Shown in pieces: positions 11,845-22,415 of a stretch of DNA of 64,000 nucleotides (within the stretch, counting starts at the first letter, position 1; each line of letters opens with the position of its first letter). Made by a program: the position numbers and the translations under genes. Below the pieces are notes generated by a model. The model did no database searches. It was given only the letters and a program-made list of their open reading frames with translations, and was not told the origin of the DNA. The stretch is from Punctularia strigosozonata HHB-11173 SS5 (taxonomy: Eukaryota; Basidiomycota; Agaricomycetes; Corticiales; Punctulariaceae), in assembly GCF_000264995.1 (NCBI RefSeq), contig NW_006767434.1, positions 1,630,349 through 1,694,348 of the forward strand, written 5' to 3'.

Positions 11845-12319
11845 TCAGTCATACGATCCGAGAGGGATGATGTCCACAGAGACCTTGTAGAACGCTACGT
11901 AGTCCTTGATATTGTTGGCCTTCTCCTTGGTCTCGGGGTAGTACCTATTCATAGCGCGTTCAACAGTTGTCCACTGTCCATCCCGAGATCCGGGCCGTGC
12001 GTACCATGCAATGTCTTTCACCTCTTTCCCGTTGACCGACGCATTGTAGTAGGACGCCTCCCTATGTTTCCTTCATGAACGACGGACGAATGCGACTAAC
12101 ATGAAGACAAGACATACCCTTTCCAAGGGCAGGTGGTGCTACATCATTGCGGATCATCAGCATCGCGCGCGACCGACGGAAACTCGCTGCTCACTGCGTG
12201 TTGGACGGGTTGAAGTACTCGGTTTTGATAGCGTCGCGCGGGAAATAGTGGTTTCCTTCTACCACCACCGTCGCGTCCGACTCTGCAAGAAGCGTGCCGT
12301 CGAGTTCGACTTTCACCAT
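11845..12319 (-). CDS. DUF427 domain protein
   Basis: A small gene with four exons: 12319-12195, 12138-12118, 12061-12005, 11944-11845 (100 aa). Once spliced it gives the DUF427 signature: THTTCPWKGEASYYN, then KDIAWYYPETKEKA and NNIKDYVAFYK. The start MVKVELDGTLLAESD and the EGNHYFP segment also match the family, a small compact beta-rich fold of unknown biochemical role found in bacteria and fungi. The second exon is only 21 nt and encodes the central CPWKG core, so automated gene callers could easily miss it. Each join keeps phase. A TATA-like run lies about 80 nt upstream of the start. Confidence 0.85.
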
Positions 12320-12400
12320 TGCGACGATCGTGGTTCGAAGATATCAGGGGTCAGCGGAGGCTGGGAGATGATACTATGACGTATAAACTCCCTCGAGCTC

Positions 12401-12412
12401 TATATATATATG
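12401..12412 (-). promoter_or_regulatory. TATA-like element upstream of DUF427 gene
   Basis: An alternating TA run about 80 nt before the DUF427 start codon, at a plausible distance for a TATA box. Position and composition are the only evidence. Confidence 0.4.
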
Positions 12413-13151
12413 GTTCCAAGGTAGCGTGGAATACCTTTATGCTCGGTGAATAATGGTCACCAGACGCGACACTTACAGTAAGTAGCATCAGTTGGGTTGC
12501 CGCGTTGCACATGTAGCTGATCAAGCAGCTGCGTAAGATCGTCGTTCTTTCTCCATGGAGATTCTGATTGGATAAGGACGATGAACTCATGCATGGACGC
12601 ATGCTACAGTACTTGCTCGAACGACACACTCAATCTCCCAACTGGCCAGGCATCGCGATCTACGGCAACACGAGTGGCAAAGACTCCCGGTATCGAGCGC
12701 GTGCGGTATTTCTGGAGACATACGCTGGCCATAAGATTGAATTCAGTCGCGCGCCGGTGGCGTGCCGCGGACAGTCTATATCTGTTTTCGAGGTTCGATG
12801 TCGCAACTGTATGCCGTGCATGGACAGGCAGGCTGTAGCATGGCTGTTTCACGTCCACGAAGCCATCGAGCGTGCAGCTCCGAAAGCTGGGATGGTTCTC
12901 GACTGTCCTCATTCGGGAGCCTTGCGGCTCGCTATGGGCGCTTTCATTCCCATTTCCATCGCTTTGTGGGCTCGCACGCAAAGATACGGACAGCATAGGC
13001 ACCGCAGCGGGACGCAACTCAAACGAGTCAACCGCATGTTCGATAGCTTTTTGGCGCCGGGGTTCGGATTCCATCATAAAACGGGCGTCGCTCGCTACCT
13101 CTTCTTTCACTCCCCCCTCCACTCACCACCCCGCCTATTCACAATATCAAC
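12413..13151. other. Intergenic, divergent upstream regions
   Basis: Open frames on both strands overlap and show no family motif. Just before the secreted-protein start (13100-13140) there is a pyrimidine-rich CT stretch typical of fungal core promoters. Confidence 0.4.
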
Positions 13152-13453
13152 ATGCGTCTTTTGTCGATTGCATCCTTTCTCACCGCTAGCGCTGCCCTCG
13201 TGAGCGCCGGACCCATCTCCTATGGCATATGCCAGACAGGTACGGTGCCCATTTCGCTTAGACGGTCGAAAACAGTCGCTGATTACGCGATGCAGGGTGC
13301 AACATCGTAGCGGTGGCATGTTACGCCGCCGCCGGCTTCACCTTCGGAACCGTCGCCGCCCCTCTGGCGCCTCCCGCTATTCTCGGGTGCAACGCCGCTC
13401 TCGGCACCTGCTCGGCCGGGTGCGCTGCGTTCCTCGTAGCCCCCATTCCGTGA
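13152..13453 (+). CDS. Small secreted cysteine-rich protein
   Basis: Two exons: 13152-13239 and 13296-13453 (81 aa). MRLLSIASFLTASAALVSA is a clear signal peptide. The mature protein begins GPISYGICQTGCNIVAVACY and has six cysteines, in GICQTGC, ACY, GCN and GTCSAGC, separated by Ala/Gly-rich hydrophobic stretches. I recall this GPISYGICQTGCN family as widespread short secreted proteins of Agaricomycetes and other fungi, without established function. The intron splits the Gly before the second cysteine and keeps phase. It could act at the cell surface or as an effector; neither is shown by sequence. Confidence 0.85.
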
Positions 13454-14123
13454 AGCAACCCGTCGCGTGAGGTAAGAAAGCGCGGGCTCTCCGCATCTTC
13501 AAGGGCAGCGCTTGATCCTCATGCGTCGCGTGTGCATAGTTCTTCAACGAATCGTGAACTCGTCGTCTCCGCTCTTGGTCGTTTGCAGTCTCCGGATGTG
13601 CGATTGCAGTCCACCAACTGCGGAGACAATCCAGGTTTCGGGTGCTGCGTTCCATGCCATGCATTGTAAATCAGTCGTGACGGGTTGTACATATCGTGTA
13701 TCACTTTGACGGACCGGACCCTCCTTGTACGCTTTTGTTGGCAATCGATTTGTCAATCGAGCAAGCGCTGGTGCATGTTGGTTCCGTTGTCGTTGCAAGT
13801 TCCCTAGCAAATCGTATGTCGAAGATGAGTAGACACGTCGATGAGTCTTCCGTCGCCGTAAGGTGAAAAAGACGGAACGTGAATTGGACTTGAATGGCGT
13901 ACATGCAGTCCAACTCAGCGAGGGACCGGTCATGATCATCAAAGAACTGCGGTTTCCAGATGAACGAGCATTCATGAGCTGATCATAACCTACGTGTACC
14001 TGAATAACACTCAAGGTATGATCTGGACACCGTCAGCGAGCGTTTGAACCTGGGAGCTTCATTCCAAACATGGACCATCATGAAGTACGAATATTTACGA
14101 AGACGGCACTGTTGCGCAAGGCA
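13454..14123. other. Intergenic, no recognisable feature
   Basis: 670 nt holding the 3' ends of two convergent genes. Small open frames on both strands show no motif. Confidence 0.4.
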
Positions 14124-14546
14124 TCATCGATCCTTCAAGTAGTCCAACACTTTACGCAAGTTCGGATTCTGACTGCTCTCCACCGTGTTGCTCGCAAGAC
14201 GTTCTAAGCGCTATAAGTCAGCACGACGGCAAGAAAGACCGGCAATGAGATAACGCGCACCACTGTCTGAACCGTGAGGGGTCACGGTGAAGTACGAAGG
14301 CGACCAGCCGTGAAGCGTGAGCCTTAATCCTTCGCGTCCTTGGCTTTCGTTCCAGCCAAGTGCGACCGCGAGCTCTTTCGGAACGTAGAGAGTCTGTCCG
14401 TCTAACGCTACTTTGTGCTCGGACGGCGGAGGGAAAATCTGGGCACTGGATGTCGACTGCGCACGTCGTCGTGCTGTTGTCACAAGCACACGAGCACTAG
14501 ATCGAAGCGAGCTGTTCTGCAGAGGGAACAAGACCCGGAGCACCAT
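14124..14546 (-). CDS. Small putative mitochondrial protein
   Basis: Two exons: 14546-14261 and 14203-14124 (121 aa). The N-terminus (MVLRVLFPLQNSSLRSSARV, then TTARRRAQS) is Arg/Ser-rich without acidic residues, as in mitochondrial targeting sequences. The mature part contains ALDGQTLYVPKELAVALGW and LTLHGWSPSYFTVTPHGSD, and ends NPNLRKVLDYLKDR. I do not recognise a named family. The splice choice (acceptor CTTAG at 14204-14208) was made because it keeps phase and gives a conserved-looking helical C-terminus; an acceptor a few bases upstream would put the tail in another frame and end early. Confidence 0.6.
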
Positions 14547-15126
14547 CGGACTTCAAGTTGTACAACGCCACGGGAGCGGCTGAAGCCCGTACACACCTGG
14601 CGGGTACTGGCAGTGCTTCATGTGACTTTTCAATGCCAGCAATATCTATGTCAATCCATCACCACACTTGAGAAACTCCCTGCCGCTGTTTGCAAACCAG
14701 CGCAGCAAGCCACTGGCATTGAATTGCTGAACTGTGCACGATATAACCCTTGCTGACAATCGCTCGCGGTCTATGCCCCGCGGACTTCTTGCACCTCATG
14801 GCCTGGTCGTCTTGTGCCATGAACTCGCAGTACATGCGTAGGCACTGCTCCCCGAAGGCCTCTAACGTTCTAGGCCGATGTTGGGTATCATCTGCGGGTA
14901 ATACACGGTGACTTTGTACGAGTAGGAGCGCATATGACGGAAGCACCGGTGCGAGTCGATTTGGACACATTTGGAAAGAGGATTCTGACAGGCGTTATGG
15001 TTGACAGAGGATGTCCAAGGTGTTGGTTCGCCCGATTTGTGCTCTTGTTGCCAGCATTGCTTCCAGAACGACTACTTCGTATTCTGCGACGGTTCTTTCG
15101 CCGCCTTGCTGCATCCTGTATGCTCC
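14547..15126. promoter_or_regulatory. Divergent upstream region
   Basis: 580 nt between the starts of the small mitochondrial-type gene and the RhoGEF gene. It should contain both promoters. The frame of the RhoGEF stays open upstream of 15127, so an earlier start is possible. Confidence 0.4.
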
Positions 15127-18100
15127 ATGTCATCCTTTCGAAGCCCCAACATCAGCCGAAGCAAATCCCGTTCTCCTGCGCCACCCCCATCCCCGTTCTC
15201 GAACGCGTCGAATAAGCCCGCGTTTCATCCTCCGTCGTATTATGCCGCCGCCGCCTCAGTGCAGTATCCTCTTGCCAAAGGATTCTCCGACGCGGGCCTC
15301 CGCGCCTTAGACTCGCTCCTGCACTCTCCCGCGGCTAGCCCTCGGACTGAAATACGTTCACCTCAGGCTTACGAAGATCAACCATCCCGGTCGCCTCGTC
15401 CCTGGGCTAGGGCTGCAGATGACGCGTTATCGATTAATTCGCAGCAGAGTTTCGACACCGGAACGCCTAGCAGGGCCGATAAGCGCAAGAGCAAGGTGGA
15501 TCTATTGGAGACGAACCTCCTACCCTCTCTCAACGACACGATTGGTCGCATGACCCAGTCAAGTATCCCTCGCGCCGCACCGCACGGTCACGGTTCTCCG
15601 CACATACCTCCGTCGCGGCAGGATTCCGGTACCCAGAGCGGACGTAACATGGGCCCATCTTTGCCGTCATACGATCCTACGCGCTACACCGACGCACAGC
15701 GGCTTACCACCCCGACAACTTCACACGATCCTAGATTCAGCCCCCAACGGCCTTCGCCGTCTATCCAAGCAGAGAGATCGCCATCGACCCCGAAGTCAGC
15801 TCTGCGGCTTCCCGAGCGTCCCACGCCATCCCGAGCCCCGGATGGGATCTCATCTCCTGTCACATCCCTGAAGCGGACAACTACCGTAGCCCTCAGCCCG
15901 CGGACTCGCTCCGTACGACCTCCCGAACAAGAGCGATCGCGCATACCCTCCGCAAAATCAAAGGTGAGGGCACGTCATTCCTCATGATGGCCGCCAGGGC
16001 TGACCTTGATGTCAAGGAAGGGAGCCAGCGACCTCGCAGTCGCTCGGTGGCAGGTGCAGAATCATCATCACGGATTAGACTAGGACGGTCAGCTGTCGCG
16101 TCACCTCTCACTCCACAACCGTCCTCGAGCGCTTTCGCGTCGCCGTCCGTAAAGACCACTGCCCATCAGTCCCAGATACGATTGCAGGACAACAGTGGCG
16201 ATTATTCCTCCTCGGCAGAGTACGAAGCGGAGCTCGACAGAAACCAGCGTCGCAATCTATTTGTCACCAACGCGCAGATATACCCGTCTTCGTCGGAGAG
16301 CGAGGAGGATTCCACGAGGAGTAACCGTTATGCGGCGTCGAGGCTGCCTCGAATCACAGATCGCACGCCGACGAAGGTACAGAAAACGCCGACTGGCCTG
16401 GGTTTGAGGGTACCTCTTGGAAGGACTCAAGGTAGATCCAGGGGAGAAGAACAATACTGGACGGACGAGGACACTCAGGAGAGCGAGGGAGCAAGCATAT
16501 ACGACCATGATAGTCTGTGGTCCATGGATCAAGAGCACCCTACAGAGGTCAACACGCAGCACCACCCTACGGACGACCGTCACGTAGAGCAGGAAGACAG
16601 ATATCATGGCCGTCCACCTGAACCTCAGGCACGCAGGTACAGGGATCATCACCTTGAGCCTCATAAAAACGATCGCGACTGTGAAAGCGAAGCAAGACGG
16701 AGGAGAAGGGAGACTCTGGTTGACCTGGTCGATTGCCTGCAGCTTGATCCGCCCTCTATATCGCCTGTCAACCAAGGGCGACACGGCGGCGACGCACATA
16801 CAGAAACCAAAGATGCCGTGGGCCTCGCTGTCAGCGATTCTCTGGAATCCGCTAAGCGAGAAGTTCCCCCAACGGTGGATTACAATGCGGAGCAAGCCCA
16901 AGAGAGCTACCAATCGTCGTTCTCTCCCACTTCCGGCGAGAAGGACAATAGTGACTATCTGCAGCACTCGGCACGGGAGGATTTTCGTCGATACACGAGA
17001 CTCCAAGAGGACAATACGAGGATCAGCGCGAGGCCAGCGTCTCACAGCCAGGCAAGCCGCCCGAATCACATGCGAATGGCATCGACACCGGTAATGCCTC
17101 CTCGCACAAAATCAGACAACCCTCCGACGCCAGCTGTACCGCTCACCCTGGGTGATGTTCAAAGCGACTACACACGTGCCTGCAGAACACAATCTAACGC
17201 CTCAGATGCACCACCGACCAGTTCTCGGAGATCATCTATTAGCGAATATTCAGTGGGCAGTGAGGAGCACTTCCCCTCGCCTCAGACGAATACAGCCGCC
17301 CAGCAAGAGAATAGAGACGAAGCAACCGATAGGTCACTGTTGCAAGCCTCGGAATCGCTCGTCGGCGAGGGTGGCGGCTATATCGAGGCTCAAGCGCAGA
17401 GCACTCGGTCTTCTGTGTACAGCGGTTATGAGACAGGAAGGCTGGACGACATCCAACAAGCCTTGAGTATGGGTGCCGAGGCCCTTCTTAAGCGGGTACA
17501 GGCACGGAACGAGGAGCACCCTGCTCCGTCGCGAGGGGGTAGGGGCACCTCACACCAGAGGTCCAAAACGGCATCCTCTTACCATGACGAATTTTCTGAC
17601 GGTCGTGACCGACGTGAGGAATGGGTATGTGAGCAGTATAGGCCCGATGCATTTGGTGGTTGACGAGCGTCATACCTACAGAACACTCGAGGCCCTGCCA
17701 TTCCTTTACGCAGAAAGGAACCGAGTCCACCAGCTGCCGGTGTTGGTGTATCCACAATGGTTGGGACACGCGAGATGGCCACGTCGCCTGCTCCTGCCGA
17801 TCGTGCAGACGTTCGCCGACCCGCGTTCTCTGACGCGCAAGCTGTATCAAACAACAGGCACGAGGATATCGAAGCTAGACGGCAATCGCACATACGCCAC
17901 GTCCGCGAAACCGAGCACGCATTCGTCAAGCGTCTACGTTTCATCATACGTACCTTTATACAGCCTCTTCGCCGGCAGGACGTCAACGAGTGGATCGAAG
18001 GTGTGCCCGACGAGCTCGGTCGTCTTTTCGATTGGCTAGACGACATCGCCAATGTGCATTTTAACCTCTGGGATCGACTCAGAGGGCTGCAGACCAGGCA

Positions 18101-19557
18101 AGGTACAGCCGTCGAGCGATTCGCGGAGCATTGGGTGCCGTTCATCCCGGAATTGGAAGTGTACCAAGCCTATATCGTGAAAGTTCAGCATGCAGTAGAG
18201 ACCATCCGAACGCTCAGGCGCAGCTCCCAAAGCCATTTCGGCGAGTTCGTGCGCATGCAAGAGGACTCCGATGGTGGCGATAGATGGAGCTTGGAGGACG
18301 CTCTAATCCAACCGGCTGAAAGGCTGATGGAGTACCCGCAACTTTTCCGAGTAAGCCCATGTTGCTGCTTATATGGCGGGCGTCTCACTCACAAAACTGC
18401 TGCGGCTCAGCAACTCCTAGAGTTTACCCCGCGGGAGCATCCAGATCGCTTGTCGACACTTTCCGTCCTGCATGCCACCGAAATGATTATTCACGTCATG
18501 CTAGAGGTGATGCGCCGAGAGCGAGAGTACGAAGAGATCAAAGATGCGTCGCGTCGTATCCTCGATTTGCCGCCGGCGGTACAGCTCGCGCGCCGCGAAC
18601 GTCGGTTGTTGGCTCGCGGAACGGCGAGGCTGCTGGCTGATGGGCCGAAGGCGTCGAGCTCCTTCGAATCATACGATTCGCATGCGCACTCAGCGTTCTC
18701 GTCTTCATACTCCGATCGCTGGAAAGCAGCGGAGAACATTCTTGCGACCCGGCGAATGGAGCCGAGATATGACTCCGCCGCGGATTCGTCGAAGGAAGCG
18801 GTCCATTTGTTGGTCTTCATGGATCTGCTGGTCATCGCGGTGCCTGCTGGAGATGCCTCTGATTCGGAGAAGTGGCATCTGCACCACGCGGTGGGCATCA
18901 GTCGAATATTGAGCGCGGAGCAGTCGCAGGAAGATCGTCGTTGTGAGTGGAACTTGAGGTAGCTTGGACTGATAGCTGATGGATTGCACCACAGTGATCG
19001 ATTTGGATGTCCTGCTCGTTCAACCCGACGATTTCGCGACGGGATCTCTCGGCGACGGATCCTCGATTGTACAACTCCGCCTCGACGTCTCGACCGAGCC
19101 CTCGAGCAAACAGTGGCTGGACAGCCTCCAGTCTTCGGCGCGCTACACGGTCCGCTCGCTCTCTTTTCCCTCGCATTCGGGCAAGTACCTCGCACATGGG
19201 CCGAGCGTTGACGTCGAGGCGGACACGAAGTTGTCCGTCGTATCGCTGCTCGCCGCTGGGCTGCCAGTGCCAAAGAGTCCGTCGCTGCAGATGGACGAGA
19301 TCTTGGCCGGGCGCGGGGGCGAGGCCCGCGACCTCGAGCGGGAGGAGAGGGGCTGGTGGGCGATGCGGTTTCAGCAGGTGCAGCGGGAAGTTCAGAGGCA
19401 GGATGGGCCGATTGTGCTGGACTTGGAGGGCGGGTTCGCGCGCACGACGACAGAGCGCGCGCAGGAGCGCGTACAGACAGCCAGGCCTACCGCGGCACCT
19501 CCGACAGCTGGGACGTGGAAGGGAAAGAAGGTCTCCGGGATACCTAGGAAACGGTGA
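15127..19557 (+). CDS. Rho guanine-nucleotide exchange factor (DH-PH)
   Basis: Five exons: 15127-15963, 16017-17624, 17682-18350, 18411-18942, 18995-19557 (1402 aa). Residues 1 to about 870 are Ser/Pro/Arg-rich and disordered, a likely phosphorylation and scaffold region. A Dbl-homology domain starts near residue 884 (RHVRETEHAFVKRLRFII) and includes LIQPAERLMEYPQLFRQLLE, the DH core helix. A PH-like domain follows at about 1150-1270 (HLLVFMDLLVIAVP...WHLHHAVGIS...LLVQPDDF). Such proteins load GTP onto Rho/Cdc42 GTPases at the plasma membrane to direct polarity and cell-wall growth. The start was set at MSSFRSPN because upstream codons are Cys-rich and unlike the rest. Which GTPase it serves is not visible. 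Confidence 0.85.
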
Positions 19558-19692
19558 TGCAAGATATCTCCTATGTATGCCTCAATTCGACGACGTTGTG
19601 TGGTTGAACATCTAGCATTATTCATTATATATAGGTTATGCAGATCCCCTCTCTGAACCATGCACCTCGAGATGATCCACCGAGCGAGAGTC
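19558..19692. other. Short convergent spacer
   Basis: 135 nt shared by the 3' ends of the RhoGEF and L47 genes; an AT-rich stretch at about 19620-19635 may serve polyadenylation. Confidence 0.4.
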
Positions 19693-20817
19693 TTAGCTCG
19701 ACTTGCCAGGCTTGTCCGCATCGCCGAATAATCCTGCGCTGGCCAGCCCAGCTGGCTGCCTCTGCACGCGCTCAAGCTCCTCCTGCTCCTTCGCGGCCTT
19801 GGCTTTTGCGGCCTCCCTAGCCTCCTTCTCCTCCCTCGCCTGCTTGCGTTTCGCGAGCAGTTCCAGCGCTTCTCTGTCTGCCTGAGACAGGGCCACTTCA
19901 GGCTCTGCGGCCTCCGCCGTCTCTTTCGCCTGGCCCTCTACGGCGACGCTGGCCTTTTCACCGGCAGATGCCTTAGTGCCGGCGGCCTTGCGCGCCTCCT
20001 CGGCCTGTTTCTGCTCCAATAAGGTGACGAGGTACTTTTGCCGGGATGCTCGCGCGCTTTCGCGCTGGCGACGGTGTAATTCTCGCGCAGAGGCCTGTCT
20101 AGCCTCCTCGGCGGGCTTTTTCTCCTCTGCCCTCTGCATCTTGTCGGCGGTAAGATAGGCGAGGCGCCGCTCGTTGAGAACATATTTTATGCGGGCCATG
20201 GATTTGCGGCACTGTGCAATCGAATCACCATAAGTATGATATAACAGTGAGAGCGAGCATCGATGCACGAACCAGAGCGGCCTTTGCGGAGACGTTGATG
20301 GAACTAGGGTCGATGCGGAGCCGTCTGCATTCCTCCTTCTGGGTTGCGAGAAGATTGCGCTCCCGGAGTAAGATGTACCACAGCGTATGGAGGTCTTGAA
20401 AGCTCTTTAGGCGGAGCTCCTTTGCGGTCCACGACCTGCCTACGGTCCACATTAGAAATCCGTCGCCGAAGGTACGTCGCAGCAAACGTCGGAAGCCTTA
20501 CCAGTGATGGCCACGTCCACCGCGTTGCCCTCGATGGTGTCATACACAACCGCGCCCGTCGATGAATCATGTCGCTTGCGAAAGAACGCGTATAGCCCGT
20601 GGTCGGGGTTGACCTGAATCCCCAGGTGAGGGCGCAGCGCGCCTTCCTTCGCACCGACCGGCGCGGAGCCGTCGCTGTTCGGTGCGGCGCGGCGGCCGGG
20701 CACACTGGAAGTTTGGGTGGAGACGGAAGGGACGTGCGATGCAAATGTGCGCCCTCCGGTTGCTGTCCTGAGGAGCCCCTGTGGCCGTCGGGCAACGCGA
20801 GCTGCGGCAGGGAGCAT
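19693..20817 (-). CDS. MRPL47: Mitochondrial ribosomal protein L47 (uL29m)
   Basis: Three exons: 20817-20502, 20439-20273, 20211-19693 (333 aa). An N-terminal targeting region ([20 protein letters not shown]) precedes the family core: [52 protein letters not shown] and [17 protein letters not shown], which match the fungal MRP-L47 domain. This protein sits at the tunnel exit of the mitochondrial large ribosomal subunit. The final 130 residues are a charged Ala/Lys/Glu coiled coil, longer than usual for the family. Its start codon is 98 nt from that of VMA6 on the other strand. The second donor was set at GTTCGT because only that keeps phase and gives [11 protein letters not shown]. Confidence 0.9.
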
Positions 20818-20915
20818 GGCGGGAGGAGGAAGACTCGAGCAAGCCGTGCTCCGCTTCCGGGCGCAGCGCCACCGCTGGTCTGGCACTCACTTCGACGTCC
20901 TCTGCCAAATAATTC
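20818..20915. promoter_or_regulatory. 98-nt bidirectional promoter, MRPL47 / VMA6
   Basis: Only 98 nt separate the two start codons, so the genes must share core promoter sequence and 5' leaders. No TATA box is seen, as is common for housekeeping pairs. Confidence 0.6.
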
Positions 20916-22227
20916 ATGGAGGGCTTGTTCTTCAACGTGCGCCAACTGTTGACTTGACGAGAGGATATGCGCCAACTGAATGCTTGCTCGCCAGTCGTCC
21001 GCAGGTTTCCTCGAGGGAATTGTTCGCGGCTACAAGGCCGGCCTCCTCACGCAGCCGCAGTATGCCAACCTAACCCAATGCGAGACGCTCGATGGTGCGT
21101 GTAAACAATTACATGTATGTGTAGCTAGGTGCTGAGCACGCGTTCACAGACTTTCGCATGCAATTGTCCGCGACGGACTACGGCAACTTCCTCGCGAACG
21201 AGCCCTCACCCATCTCAACGTCGACCATCGCCGACAAGGCGACGCAAGTCCTCGTCGACCAGTTCAACTACTTGCGGAGCAATTCGGTGGAACCGCTGAG
21301 CAAATTCCTTGACTATATCACGTACGTTGCCGAGGAATACTATGTACTACTGTCGGACGCTGAACCTATCCATTCGGCCTTTAGGTACGGGTATATGATC
21401 GACAATGTCATACTGCTCATCACCGGCACCCTACACGAGCGGGACACGCATGAGCTTTTGGAGCGGTGTCACCCACTCGGCGTGTTCGATACCATGCCCG
21501 CCCTTTGCGTCGCGACGAACGTAGAAGAGCTTTACCACACCGTCCTCGTCGAAACCCCGCTCGGTCCGTGGTCCCTCTTATGCGCACAACAACTTACAAC
21601 TCACGTTTTATTATCCCCATAGCTCCGTATTTCCGTGAATGCCTCTCCGCCGCCGACCTCGACGACCTCAACATCGAGATCATCCGCAACACGCTCTACA
21701 AGGCCTACCTCGAGGACTTTGACGCCTTCGCGTCCTCACTCGGAGGGCCGACCGCGGACGCGATGCACGCCATCCTCGCGTTCGAGGCCGACCGGCGCTC
21801 GATCAACATCACCGTCAACTCGTTCGGAACCGAGCTCAGCAAGGAGCAGCGCGCGCGCCTCTTCCCCACGATCGGCCGGCTCTTCCCCGCGGGCAACAAC
21901 GCGCTCGCGAAGGCGGACGAGCTCGACCAGGTCCGCCAGGCGTGCGAGGGCGTGCAGGAGTACCGCGCGCTGTTCGACGCCACCGGCGGCCCGGGGCAGG
22001 CGAACGGGGACGCGGACGCGTCGGCGCTCGCGGCGCAGCTCGAGGACCGGTTCTTCGCGACCGAGGTCGAGCTCAACAAGAAGGCGTTCCTGCAGCAGTT
22101 CCAGCACGCCGTCTTCTACGCGTACGTCAAACTCAAGGAGCAGGAGATCCGGAGCATCACCTGGATCGCCGAGTGCATAGCCCAGAACGCGCGGGACAGG
22201 ATACAAGATTTCATCCCCACCTTCTGA
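20916..22227 (+). CDS. VMA6: V-type ATPase V0 subunit d
   Basis: Five exons: 20916-20936, 20995-21094, 21150-21321, 21385-21563, 21623-22227 (358 aa, the usual length). Nearly the whole chain matches Vma6/ATP6V0[98 protein letters not shown] and, near the C-terminus, [17 protein letters not shown]. Subunit d couples the rotor of the V1 motor to the membrane ring of the proton pump in vacuole, endosome and Golgi membranes. The first exon is just 21 nt (MEGLFFN), followed by an intron. Coding sequence downstream of 21630 is extremely GC-rich, with third positions mostly G or C, which suggests high expression. Confidence 0.95.
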
Positions 22228-22415
22228 ACGGTACTCGGTAACGACGGCGGCGCTAGGGACGGACTGGTGTACATTAGGGTATTGCATTATTAACCCGTGG
22301 CTATTGATACATTCCAAGACGATGCTGCGTTTTATGACCTTCCTTTCCTTTCTCTACCAAAAATGGACGTGTATCGAGGCGCTGACGCGAGGCAATTTGC
22401 GCCATTGAGGGTCAA

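Noticed and set aside
12568-13203. Open frame of about 211 codons upstream of the small secreted protein
   Set aside because: No motif, no plausible promoter, and it runs across the promoter and signal peptide of the secreted protein in another frame.
15984-17663. Separate gene starting MMAARADLD
   Set aside because: It is exon 2 of the RhoGEF; the ATG lies within the first intron and the phase-0 join to exon 1 is clean.
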